Shown: piece after piece, positions 39,310-50,970 of the stretch
Numbering within the stretch: the first letter of the stretch is position 1
How the letters are laid out: every line of letters begins with the position of its first letter
Source: Parus major
Taxonomy: Eukaryota > Chordata > Aves > Passeriformes > Paridae
Assembly: GCF_001522545.3 (NCBI RefSeq)
Contig: NC_031768.1
Coordinates: forward strand, 97,585,781-97,649,780
Reading direction: 5' to 3'
DNA length: 64,000 nucleotides
The notes under the pieces: generated by a model
What the model saw: only the letters and a program-made list of their open reading frames with translations
The model's database searches: none
Told to the model about the DNA's origin: nothing
Translations under genes and position numbers: made by a program

Positions 39310-39849
39310 NNNNNNNNNNNNNNNNNNNNNNNNNNNNNNNNNNNNNNNNNNNNNNNNNNNNNNNNNNNNNNNNNNNNNNNNNNNNNNNNNNNNNNNNNNN
39401 NNNNNNNNNNNNNNNNNNNNNNNNNNNNNNNNNNNNNNNNNNNNNNNNNNNNNNNNNNNNNNNNNNNNNNNNNNNNNNNNNNNNNNNNNNNNNNNNNNNN
39501 NNNNNNNNNNNNNNNNNNNNNNNNNNNNNNNNNNNNNNNNNNNNNNNNNNNNNNNNNNNNNNNNNNNNNNNNNNNNNNNNNNNNNNNNNNNNNNNNNNNN
39601 NNNNNNNNNNNNNNNNNNNNNNNNNNNNNNNNNNNNNNNNNNNNNNNNNNNNNNNNNNNNNNNNNNNNNNNNNNNNNNNNNNNNNNNNNNNNNNNNNNNN
39701 NNNNNNNNNNNNNNNNNNNNNNNNNNNNNNNNNNNNNNNNNNNNNNNNNNNNNNNNNNNNNNNNNNNNNNNNNNNNNNNNNNNNNNNNNNNNNNNNNNNN
39801 NNNNNNNNNNNNNNNNNNNNNNNNNNNNNNNNNNNNNNNNNNNNNNNNN
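39310..39849. other. Assembly gap, 540 N
   Basis: A run of Ns. The left flank is purine-rich and the right flank is a pure polypurine tandem repeat, so the gap most likely hides more of that repeat. The very long open frames spanning it exist only because Ns contain no stop codons. Confidence 1.
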
Positions 39850-39889
39850 GGAAGGAAAGGAAGGAAAGGAAGGAAAGGAAGGAAAGGAA
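39850..39889. repeat. (GGAAGGAAA)n polypurine tandem repeat, truncated by the gap
   Basis: Four perfect 9-bp units plus a partial one run directly out of the N gap. The array is therefore probably longer than shown. Polypurine arrays of this type often fail in sequencing and assembly. Confidence 0.95.
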
Positions 39890-42800
39890 TGTGGCTGTGA
39901 AAGGGTCAGGAGGAGAACAAGCCTGGGCTCTGAAAACACATGAACTGCTCTGGGGGCACATGGCAAACAAGGAATCAGACCTTTTAAAATCAGATCTTAA
40001 GAGAAAAAGAAACTTTGGTCAGGTCAGGGAATGAGTTTCATTTATTTTGTTGCTGGCTGACAGTTCTAGATAATTTGTGGTCAATGCAAAACTTTTAGAC
40101 AATATTTTCAATTTTAGGTGGTTAAATGAAGGTTTTTAAGTCCATTTTCAGCAGAGAAAGGAAGGAAGACTGGTTTTCAAAAGCCATGACTTCAGTGGGG
40201 CTTATTGGTGCTCTGTCAGTTCCCAGCTAGCTGCCAAAATATGATTTAGGAGCCTGGCCATAGTCAGCCAAGACAAAAAGTCTGGCCACAAAATATACTG
40301 CTGGGGTCTCTGTGAGAACCTTAACAGCTCAGAGCAAAGCTTTGGAGAAAAACACCATACATACAACAACTTTTTTTCTTGTTAAACTGTTTGGATGATT
40401 TAGATGATTATTTTATGTGTTACTTCATCACTATGTGGATGCTGTCCCTTGTTGAGTGGGTTTTCTCTCATCCCCACCAAGTCACCCTAAAACCATCCTG
40501 TTAAAATCCCAGGGTGCACCTATGGCAAGAGGAATTAGTCCCCAGTAGCACGGCCTGGTCCCACCGCACGGCTGGGCTCAGGCAGGGGGACAATGCTGGG
40601 TGGAGATGGCCAGCCTTGGACCACTGTTGTGCTGTGTATCCCATGGGCCAGCCTCTCTCTGTGCTGCTGACACCCCTCACAGGCTTCACATGAGGAGAGG
40701 GAAACCAGAGCTGAGTGAGAAGCAGCTTGGGCTGGGGGTGGAGCCCTGCACTGGGCTCCAAGGCTTAATATTCCCTTAAATATTCTTATGTTTCTCTGTA
40801 TGCAGATGAGCAGCAAACAGCTCAGGAAAGAAATAAATGGTAATATTTTTTTCCTGAATTTCACGTACACTGTTCTGTGGAGAATGAAAATTCATGTATG
40901 TGTCTCCTCTACTCAAAAGGAAAAAGTTTTTTGCAATATGGAATGATTAACAAATTAAGTGAAAATATTAAAAATCCCACCCAACCAAACAAGATAGAAG
41001 TAGTATCATGTAGTTTACCTGAAACAACTATAATTGATTTATTCTACCTCATTAAATTGTGAGTTGTTAAAAATCTAGGATACAGCTGTTTGTAAGAAAG
41101 ATTAGATCATCACTCCTTGCTGACTCATGAGTTTTTCCCATTAGAACATTAGAATTTTCCTCATTAGAACAAGCCCTCAGTTAAAAAAAAAAAATATGAA
41201 GCTTTTTTTTTAAGGAATTTCTAAGGTTTATCCAAAGGCACTGTCCAGCTCAACACTTTTTAATATTGATCTATCTGAAAATCCCTGAGGAACGCTCAGC
41301 TACCTAAAGTCAAAAACAGGTAAACTGAGGGATCAAAAAAAAATATTGTTTGGTGTTAGACAAGGAGAGTTGAGCACACAGTTATTCTTTTGTCAAATTA
41401 GGAGAAGATACATGACTTACAGGCTCCTGGCAGTGCTATAAAGGAGCTCAGGGAAGTTATGAAGCTGCAGGGGTACCTTGTTGAGCATAATGCATTTGAT
41501 CAATGAAAAGCTGGCAGCATTCACACTGCAGACTACACTGGTGCTTCTACATCTGGGCACATCTGCTGCCATCCTTTAAAGGTCCAGGTTAACATGTTTC
41601 TTTTACATATCAGCATTTGAACATCTCATTGTGAAAGGGGCTGGAGAAAATGAAGGACACCAGAAGAGAACAAAGCAGTCTGAAGTGCAGGTATAACTAT
41701 CCTGTAAATAGCTGATAGAGATTTTTGATAGAGACATTATCCACAGAAGTGCATTAAAAGCCACACTGAATATCCTTCAGTGTAACTAGCTGCAAGATGA
41801 ATTTAAGCACCAGTTGAATAGACAGTCAGGACATGATATCCACGTTGGAATCCCTGGATTAGTCCCACAGTTTACATAACGCAGTCCCTCAGGTCCACTT
41901 TGTAACTGTTTCTCATCATCCAGGGATTTCCTTTGGATTAATGAAAAGATTAATGTCTGGAAATCCTTTGAATTTCCTTTCAGCAGCATGAGGAAGCAGT
42001 GAAGTTATTTACCCAATTAAACATCTCTGTTTGACTTCCTACCCTTATTTTAAAAGTGGTGATTTAGCAACATAGATAAAATGAATATTAATGACAGTTG
42101 TCCACCCTTCCTTGGCTTATCTGTGCCTCATCCTCAGCTGTCGCTAAGATGATTTGCAATTTTATTTGTATTTAAATGTATGTAAATAGAGGTGCAAATT
42201 GGAGTTGCAGTTTCTGACAGGAGGTCTATAAAAACCTCATTCCAGAGATGCTTCTTTTTAAATGCACAAATGTGAACAACTTTCTTTTCACAAAGTCCTC
42301 CCAAACAGTGAACTGCTGCTCTCCCTCATAGATTTCTATCAGAGGATCTTTCAAACAGCTGACCACTTTCAAATCCTGCTATTGTCCCTACCTGCTACAA
42401 ATAGCTTAGCCAACTTTGAACCAAAAACAGTCTTTTCACTGGATTATGCATTGCAAAAGGCTTTGGATTATTTTGTGTGACTGGACCCCTTATTTATAAC
42501 AAGAAGATTATGGTTTTAAACAATAAAGAATTTTTGGACACATGAGGATTCAGATCTTTTAATTAATTTGCTAAACACTTCAGGATAGAAGGCTCTTGGT
42601 AATCTTGTAGTGCAATTGATACCATAGCAATTCCTACATTTATGAGCACTTTAAAAAATAGTATGTGCAGTCCCTCTGATACCCTAGGTGGCAAAACAAG
42701 TCCCACTCACTTATGCTATGTAGATACTGACTGCAGCACTCAGGCTTCTTAACTTGGCTACTAGTTTTTAAAAAAACAACTTGAGAACTCATAAATTCTA

Positions 42801-45100
42801 GTATTAGTTATTATTCTGTTGTTTTAACACTTGGCTGTCTCACAATCTTTCCATTTATTCATGGCTATTTACCCACGGGATTTGTAAATCAGATGAAACT
42901 CACAATGGTTGAAGAAGGTCCCCAGTGAAAAGTTCATTGCACAGGAGATTCCACAAGCACCAGACTAATGAGGCTTCATTTTCTGTGAAGTGTTGTCTCA
43001 TGGCTGACTGTCCTTGGCTTTTTCATTCTGAGACCAAAGAGAAATTTCTGCCATGGACAGAAATTTTTGAGACTCTTTATGTGTGCATTTTCATGTCCAT
43101 ATTAAGATTGGATCTTAAATGGTAGGATTTACCATAAAAAACTGCAAAAAGGGTCTCGTTCACCCCTGTGACCCCTTATTTTCATTACATTTGTTGGAAT
43201 TGAACTACCTTTTAAGCCTGTATCTCTATTCAAGATTCTTGAAATTGGCCAGCCTCGTCTCCAGGCAGGAAAGGATTTTTCTTTTTCAGGTGGAGCAAGA
43301 GCAAATGCCCACCAAAAATGCCGACTTTATTTACACCATCATTGAAAACAGCTCATGACCCACTGCCCTGTAGGAGTTCTGGTCCAGCCTTCGCTTTAAT
43401 GAATGTAGCCCCACAGGGCAGTAACCTGGAGAAATGTCTTGCTGCTGCGCCATGCAAACTGCACTGCCTCGCAATCTCTTCTCTTACTATAATAGCCAGC
43501 AACCTTGGAATGATTTGAACTGTAAATAACTTCTGGGGCTTATCAGAAGAGGAACAGTGTGGAGAATGATAAAATTGTTACTGTAAATAATAGTCTTAGA
43601 ACTCCAGGTCAGCCTCACCTCCAGTGAGGCAACTACCTACCCTCTCATGAAAAATAACAGCAGCTCCTTTCCCTGAGACAAGGATCCATGCTTTGAGAAC
43701 AGATGGTGCTACTTTTTATGCCAAGCATTCTGCACTTCACTGTTTATTAAATTGGCCAGAGAAGACTGTAAGATCAGCTCTCCAACAACACACGGGAGCT
43801 GTGATGTCTGCACCCTGCACACTGAACCAGTGCACACTGAGGACCTCTTATACTGTAAAAACAGGGAATATGCACATGTGGAAATCAGGTCCTCTGGGAT
43901 TTTTTCCTCCAGATATATTTTTTTTTTAACTCTGTTCCTATTTTGTTAATAGATTTTTTTTTTTATTTAATTTTGTTTTATTTAAATAATTTCTGGAAGA
44001 TCATGGCAAATGTTTTATAAAGCCCCCGGTACGGGTGGTGTCAGTGTCTAAAGCTGGTGGAGAGGAAACACTAGTGCTTTGACTTCACATCTTTCTGGCT
44101 CTCCATTGAATCCCTCCTTTGACTTAGGTACAGAATTCTTCATGAATGCTCTACTTCCTAAAAAAAGTGCTAAAACTCCCAAGGCTTCAACATTAGCATG
44201 ACCATAATTTCCAGCAGAGCAGAAAGCAAACTTCCTAGCTTTCCCTCTGCTCATCTCCTCAGTAGTGACCAAGTGTGCCCAAGTCTAGAACACTCACATG
44301 GGTTACAGATATTTGCTGTTCTAGAGGTAGTAATTGACACATTTACATAATTGGCATTACTCAGGATTCAGCTTGGTTAGCATATTCATCATCTCAGTTT
44401 CAATCATATTTACAGCATTGTAGTATACCACAGCTTTATCATCTAAACAACAACAAAAAAGAGACACCAAATAATTTATTTCTGTGAAATATCAGTTTCT
44501 GGAAAGAACAGTTCCTGTTATTGATTTTCACTATTTAGTATTTTTGTGATTTTAGAGATTGTTCTGAAAAGAAAGTACAACCCTGAAACAGAAGTTTATA
44601 GCACTTCACCACAGCCTCAAATACTTGACAAATGCAGTTATACATAACCTGTAAACATCATATAAAGGGGGGTCTAGTCTGCCCTCAGCTGTAAAAAATC
44701 ACACACTTTTCCTTTAAGAATGCCTGGCAGTGGTAAAGCTCCTGGGAGAGGCACTGGACTTTCAGCTTGTGTGTGTTGACTGCTGAAAGATGAAAGTTGT
44801 TTAACAGGGCCTATCCCCTCTGACAACTTCTGCATTCACTGCTTTGTCTTCCTTTCCTTTTCCTTTTTTTAATTTAAATAAAAACCAAAAATCTACCTTG
44901 TGATCCATTAAATACCATGTTTATGTTTTCAGTTTGAGACTAAAAATGGATCTCACTACAAAACAACCTATCTCTTCAAGCAAAGGTTTTCCAAGTCTAT
45001 GGAGATCAAAGTGGCTACGAAAATATTAAGTTGGGGAAATTGTTTAGTGGTCAAAGTTTAAGATTTACAAGTCAGTGGATCCTATATAATCAAATCAGGT
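39890..45100. other. AT-rich non-coding stretch with small GC-rich island (40.5-40.8 kb)
   Basis: No gene recognised. About 40500-40770 is GC-richer, holds two overlapping minus-strand open frames of 86 and 111 codons, and contains a small 7-bp hairpin (GGAGCCC/GGGCTCC, 40740-40759). Short A and T runs occur near 41191, 41205, 43920 and 43957. The remainder is unremarkable. Confidence 0.5.
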
Positions 45101-45106
45101 CTCTTA

Positions 45107-45620
45107 CAGTTGGTTCCAAAGTCACAGGAGCATGCAAGTTGGAGAATCTGCAGGATGGGTTTATTGAAACCCAGAAGCCTCTGGAAAGAGAAAGCAGCAG
45201 TGTGAGGGGAGGAAGAAGGGAGCCAGCTGAGTCAGCGGGGAAGCGGCAGAAGAACTCTGACCTAAGATTACTCACTTTGTTCCATGTGGCTGGAAGCCAT
45301 TCTTATTTCAGGTTCATTATCCTTCATCGGCCAGAAGACTTCAGGAAATCAGCTTTTTTCTCCTTTAGTCAGTTCCTGGCTAGCACACAAGCAGATCTTT
45401 TCTTGCTAAAAAGAAAAATTATTAACTGGGATTTTGGCATGAGGCTGGGTTTGCATGGGCAATCAAATCTACCAAGCAGGACAATGAGCCACTGGCCAGC
45501 AGCAGTGGGGGTACCTGTTGCAAGGGTCCTTGCAGTGTCATCATCCCCTGGATCAGGACAGACCTTTAAACCCCCAGTTTTGCTCAGTTTTTATAATCCA
45601 GCAGGCCAGGGTCCTACATG
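45107..45620 (-). mobile_element. LTR-like retroelement relic, minus strand, with primer-binding-site-like motif
   Basis: On the minus strand AATAAACCC (signal at 45165-45160) is followed about 40-50 bases later by GTGAC and then TGGAACCAACTG (45118-45107). The TGG start and position fit a degraded tRNA primer-binding site just after an LTR end. The same arrangement appears on the plus strand at 52233-52304. The sequence to the right, which would be the rest of the LTR, includes a TATAAAA-like box on the minus strand near 45590, rather far from the poly(A) signal. The right boundary is arbitrary. The 196-codon plus-strand open frame at 45031-45621, the longest N-free frame in the window, lies antisense to this element and shows no recognisable protein. 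Family assignment is uncertain. Confidence 0.35.
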
Positions 45621-47567
45621 ACCAGCACAGCATAAGTTGTTGCTACTCTGACACCCTACAAAGAAAATGTTCCTTAAATATCATAGCTACAGACATAAGA
45701 TGTTCCACAATGACCATTTCTGGAAGAATGGTTTCTATTGTCTATTTCCAAATGTTTTATCTATGTACAATGCAACCACTTCAGCAGCAGGGATGTGTTG
45801 GTACACTCCAGCCAGGATATCAATAAACACATTTAGGCACAGAAATTATTTTTATCAGGGCAATTTCTAGATCAGTCCTCAGTTCCCACTGGGTACTGGT
45901 AACAATAAGTCAACTACTGCATTATGAAGGTCCAGTTAATCCCTTTGTTCAGTTTGGTCCATTGTCTCAAGCTTGTCCATTATATCCTCCATGAGGAGAC
46001 AGCTGGGATATTCCTGAGCCCCTCAAGAAATTAGTAATCTGGCATGCACATAGGAGTCCTGTGACCAAACTGCACTACAATAATAACTAAAGAACAAGCT
46101 TGCTTTCCCTATTTATAACTCACAAATTACATCCCATAGCTCTTGTCACATCTAGTTGTCCTGGCTGGGAGGGAAAGGATGTGAAATAGTTTTTCTGCTC
46201 TTGATGATAAACAATTGTCTGTATTAGAATGTCTCACACACAAAGAATTTTATCAGCCAAAGCGGAGGATGATCACTTGGATATTTGCCTGCCCTCCTTC
46301 AGGGTAGCTGTGGGGAACTGAACTTTGAGCTCTAAGTTGGAATGTCTGACTTCTGTAGTTTGAAGGGAAGACAACAGTTCTATCACACCTGTTATTTCCA
46401 CTGCTCTGAGAAAAGAAAGAATTGAGAGCATGATCTGGGCTTTGATTAGACTGCTTTAATTAAAATATACTGAATTTTTCAACTCTCTGCCAGGCTGAAA
46501 GAAAACTCAGATTCAGTCTTCATTCTTCTAGTGGAGATATAATTTATTAGCATGAAGTGAGCTTCTTCATATTTGAGAATTACAATATCCTATAAAGTCT
46601 ATTACCCTTGATACTCATATTTCATAATGAATACATTTCAAAGATGTAAAACCAGAAAATGGTATGAGGAGATGGAAGGGAGAGGAAAAGGGAGGGCAAG
46701 GAAAGGAAGGGAAAAGGAACAGAAGGTTAAGGAAGGAAAGAGGAACTAGGGGTGGAGGGAGAAGGGATGGCAGATGAGAGGAAGGGAGAGGACAAGATAT
46801 TTTCTGCGTATTTAAATGTGCTATCATTTATTCTAGGAAAACTGCTATGCTTTATACTAAATGAGAATCTAAACTGAGGTGATTAAATTGGTATATAAGC
46901 CAAACTCAACTAAAAACAAGGGAAAAAAAACCCTGATCATTTACTGATCCTGGCACTTTCCCTTTTGATATGCATTTATGTAAAACAATCATTAAAGGTT
47001 TTTATGGGAGTGCATTTACTTCTTTCTCTCCAAATAATGACATTCCCATGGTAATCTTTCTTATCTTCAAAGCTTTTATCCTAGCTTTACAGGATTTTTA
47101 CTTACAACAGCAATGTTCACTGAAAGCTATCAGCAATGATATAATTCATCAGTAGATATTCCAGTAAATGTTCTTTGGGACAGTCATCTTCTAACATGAG
47201 AGGAAAGATGTAGAGAAAGGGGAAATAATATAAACCTCTCTCCTTAGATCCACATTCTGCAAATACTTGAACATTCTCAATATTAACTGATTGACACATG
47301 AATGTACAATTCTCAGTTCCTCAGTGGAAATGATCTGCAGCTCACAGAATCTGTTATCTTATTAAAACACCTCATGTAAATCACATATAGCCAAACAACA
47401 CTTCCTATTCAAAATTGTATGATTGATTTGTATCAAAACTACAAAGTCTTAACTATAGGTATTCAGACAGCTTTGTCTTTTTACACGTATGTAAATGTTC
47501 ATCAGAATGCCCAATAGCTTCTCTGGAAAATTAGTGATACTTTACTCTGGGGTTAGCTAATTTAAAA
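45621..47567. other. Possible degraded retroelement sequence, otherwise unassigned
   Basis: This stretch may continue the element to its left. A TATAAATAGG box lies on the minus strand near 46107-46117, but no matching poly(A) signal follows at the usual distance. I recognise no coding sequence. The purine tract at 46660-46797 is described separately. Confidence 0.35.
46660..46797. repeat. Polypurine tract of about 137 bases
   Basis: Over 90 percent of plus-strand bases are A or G, built from irregular GGAAGG, GGGAGA and AAAGG blocks with few pyrimidine breaks. Such tracts are prone to triplex (H-DNA) formation and slippage. It is not a clean tandem repeat. The pyrimidine-rich opposite strand gives a meaningless 70-codon Pro/Ser/Leu frame. 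Confidence 0.9.
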
Positions 47568-47599
47568 AATAAAACACTTAAAGAAAAAAAAAAAAAAAA
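47568..47599 (+). repeat. AATAAA followed by A16: retrocopy-like tail
   Basis: AATAAA at 47568-47573 is followed ten bases later by an uninterrupted A16 at 47584-47599. This is the signature left when a polyadenylated transcript is reverse-transcribed and inserted. Just upstream I see only AT-rich sequence with no recognisable coding region, so any parent would be a 3' UTR. No target-site duplication was found by eye. It could be a chance A run. Confidence 0.4.
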
Positions 47600-47679
47600 G
47601 CAAGAATAATTGTCACAGGAATTGTATCAAAATATTCCTGATAACAGTTCTTGGGGAATAACTCCATTCCTTCCTCCTG

Positions 47680-47717
47680 CAGCAATCACTTCCTGAATCA
47701 GCAATCACTTCCTGAAT
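47680..47717. repeat. Perfect 19-bp tandem duplication
   Basis: The unit CAGCAATCACTTCCTGAAT occurs twice back to back (47680-47698 and 47699-47717) with no mismatch, which implies a recent slippage or duplication event. It may be variable between individuals. Confidence 0.95.
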
Positions 47718-50399
47718 AGTACATTAGTCTGTGTACAGTGTTATTTGGGATTTTACAGAGCCTGACATCAGCATCTTGTTTCTACTAATTGCCAGCACCA
47801 TATGATGGGATGCATTCATTTCAAATACAAACCTATTGGAAGTGATTCTTATCTCAACCTATCAGCAACGTAGTCACAAAAGAAGTCACCTGAACTGTCA
47901 ATATTTCACTTTCTACATGTCTGTGTTTGCCCAGCTATAAAGAAATTATATTCATCATTTACTAAATCACCTCAAATAACCAGATGAATTTTGCTGAAGT
48001 TAACTAATATGATATCAGGAAAACACAGATGACTTAAATGTGTATCTGAAAATATGCTTTTATTATTTTAGCATCTGTATTCTATGAACAAAAGTATTTT
48101 CTATTATGTGTTTTATATTCACAGTTGCTATAACTCAAGGTGTTCAGAGTCCTAGCTAGCTAGTTGTTTTAACTAAAATTCCTTCACTAAGCTTTTGGTT
48201 TCTGCTTTTCTGTCCTCGTTACAACAAAGAGCTTCAGATTTGAAGTAATAAAATGCCGTGCATTCCCATGGATAAAACCAGAGCTTAAAAAAAGCTCAGA
48301 AAAGATTTTGCACAGTTCACATGTCACACAAACTTGTACAGGCTCACTTTGCAGCAGAAGACAAAGACCAGAAATTCCTAGCAGTCTGTACATATGCATT
48401 CACTGAAGTCGTCTGTAATTTTCGACTGATATTGGCATAATGTAGCACAGGCACAGAGGAAACCATGAGCACTTTACAAAAATGTCCTTTACTAGGAGTC
48501 TGAGAAGACAAAAGCAAGCAAAGACAATGAGAAGCCTGCACACAGATTCCAAAGCTATTTCAGTCATGGGAATGCAAACATGGGTCAGTCATGTTTTTCA
48601 GTAAGATGTAATGAAGTGACTCAGAGACAGAGTACAAATTAGCATGGTATTACAATGGTGTGGAAACTGAAAATGTGGGAATTACATACAAATATTACTA
48701 GGTGAAAGAGAAATCTCAAGTTACATCATTACTTGCATAAATAAATAACTTAAAGAGAAGTTTTTCCACATACTCTTACACTTTTTCTTATGTTGGGCCA
48801 TTTTGTCCTCCCTTCAATCCTGTTTCCCACAGAAAGGTGGTAAAGGAGGTTCCATCAAGAAAATCCAGTCACAGTATGCTGAATGGTGAATATAAATGAC
48901 TTTCATCTAGCAGATAATTTACCTAAGTGGTTTGCTTTCTTTAGGTACTAGTTCTGCAGCAAACATCATTCAAATGATAATCAGAAGGGGTGGGGGGCAC
49001 TGTCTTTTCTATGACTATATAAAGCTGTAGGATTGCTTCAAAAACATGATCTGTTACAGGGCTCACATCCTAGATTTTTGATGCTTTGATTGGCTACCAA
49101 ATTTATGTCTCCTAGGAGAATTTCAAAGGATGGCTCATGCTTCCATGATGCAGGAAATATTGCCAATATTATCACTGTTGCACACTGTATAAGCTGCATT
49201 GTTCATCTCTGGGGTGTCAGTGAATGGCAAGATAATAGAATGTTTTCATGTAGAGTGCTTGAGTGTGCACTTATATTTCCTATGCTTATTCTGAAGTCCT
49301 GGACACACCTGTGGTATAATTGCTAGTGATGGCAATGTAAATTACAGTCTGGATAGAATTCAATATATCCAAGGTAGAGATCATGTTTAGTACTGATGGG
49401 GCTTTGGAGTTAAATCAGTAAAGGTCTGATAAACAACAGGAGTAACTCTAGCACTGAAAACCTAATGACTGCAATGGCTGTTTTGCACAAGAATTGCAAA
49501 AAGGAACATAAATTTTATTCTTGAAGTGCACTTCTTTCTCTAATACATATGAACATTAAGCAGGACTAGACACTAAACTTCATTTTTCAAACGGGTCATT
49601 TTGTAATTTTGCCACACATTTCTTCATCATAAGAAACACAAATTAGACTCATAGTTTTTACTGAGGTATTCACCATAATATTTATGACTAGAGCACTTTC
49701 CTATTTTCACCTTGCATCCCTGTGTGGAAGATTGTATCATCATTACCTGAACAGTAAGAAACATTTAAAAAAAATGTTTTTATTTTAAGTGGATATCAGT
49801 TAGATAATAAAGATTTTTACCTCCTATACATGAGAAGTAATGACTCAAATAGAAGTAATGAAAATAAGCATCTGGGGTGATGAACATAACATTTTAATGC
49901 ACCTTGTCAAGATACTGATTTAGCTTGAACTCTGGAGCAACTACAGCATCTTTTTATACACCAGTATTCTCTATTTTTTTTATTGGCCTATCTTTTAGGT
50001 TTCTGAGTAAGCAGTGACCATAAATAGTAACAGGATAAAATATGTTAGAACATATATAAGTACAGATAAGATGTTCAATCAAGACATCATTCTGAGACAG
50101 TATTTAATTAATTCTATCACGGCAACAGGAGATCATCTCTGCTTAACTTACCAAGTTTTCCAGACAAGCTTATCCAAAGGACTCAAGCTTCTGATAATTA
50201 ATGATCATAAAAGTGCCTAATGAATTAGTTACACCCATAAATTTCAGTAGTCTGGTCAAACCATATTTTAGAAATATATGTTTCCATTAAATCCTCTCAA
50301 ATTTTCCATTGGGGTTTTAATTTTCACTCCTTTACAATATCTCAACACTGGTATCTCTTCCAAACACACTTGCCTTCACTTGGTTAAGTATAGCAAAGG
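47718..50399. other. AT-rich non-coding stretch
   Basis: No gene, repeat family or RNA gene recognised. Open frames are 60-80 codons and unremarkable. Confidence 0.55.
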
Positions 50400-50689
50400 G
50401 GAACAGAGAGACACAGATCCCTTGTGCATGCAAAGGAAATCACTTTATTGTTAAAACCACTCCTTTTTTAATCTCAACCAGACAAACCCAGACTTGACAG
50501 AAGAAGGGCACCCACTGGCTGGCTCAGCTGCAGCGCTGCTGTCCACGAGCCATGACTGCCTCTCACCCCCCAACCCACTTCCAACCATGCAGCCTGCAGC
50601 TGTGCCTTCCCACAGGGCCTTCTGCTGAGCCTTAACAGCTTCAACAATTATAACCCCATAGCCCACGGCTAAGTTGATGTCATTGTCGT
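50400..50689 (-). other. GC-richer segment ending in AATAAAGTGA on the minus strand; possible retroelement or retrocopy relic
   Basis: Read on the minus strand, a GC-richer, CpG-containing segment with a 71-codon open frame (50666-50451) ends in an AATAAA signal at 50449-50444. The signal context AATAAAGTGA is identical over ten bases to that of the adjoining plus-strand LTR at 50893, in the opposite orientation. It may be part of the same or a related element, or a 3' end of a retroposed transcript. No poly(A) tail follows, and I do not recognise the translated frame. Confidence 0.25.
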
Positions 50690-50970
50690 CCTGAAAGTTA
50701 AACCTTCTGATGATGTTTTCATGGTTTTAGTTACTGTCCCAACAAATTCTATAAACATAAGTTGTTTATCACATTCCTTCTAAGAAACATCTTTTGATGG
50801 ACTTTTCACATGACCAGTGTTCTTGGGAAGGTGGTAACTTAATTGTCCAATCCTTGGTCATAGCTGAGAATCTATAAATACCGGAGTCAGAGAATAAAGT
50901 GACAGGTTTTTTGTTCTGACACTGAGAGTGTTCATGTGAATCATTTAGTGTCCTCTAGCAATATGTCATA
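50690..50970 (+). mobile_element. Endogenous-retrovirus LTR, plus strand (probably solo)
   Basis: Promoter and polyadenylation elements appear in LTR order: CCAAT at 50847-50851, TATAAATA at 50873-50880 and AATAAA at 50893-50898. A U5-like segment rich in TGTTCTGACACTGAGAGTG-type sequence follows. The spacing is compact, as in avian beta-retrovirus-like (ERVK type) LTRs, where the poly(A) signal sits close behind the TATA box. Outer ends are estimates, since I could not prove the TG and CA termini. No gag, pol or env remnant is evident alongside. Family naming rests on memory of avian repeats and should be checked. Confidence 0.55.

Noticed and set aside
39257..40034. Four open frames of 200-253 codons around the second gap
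   Set aside because: They are artefacts of the 540 Ns and the purine repeat, which has no stop codons in several frames.
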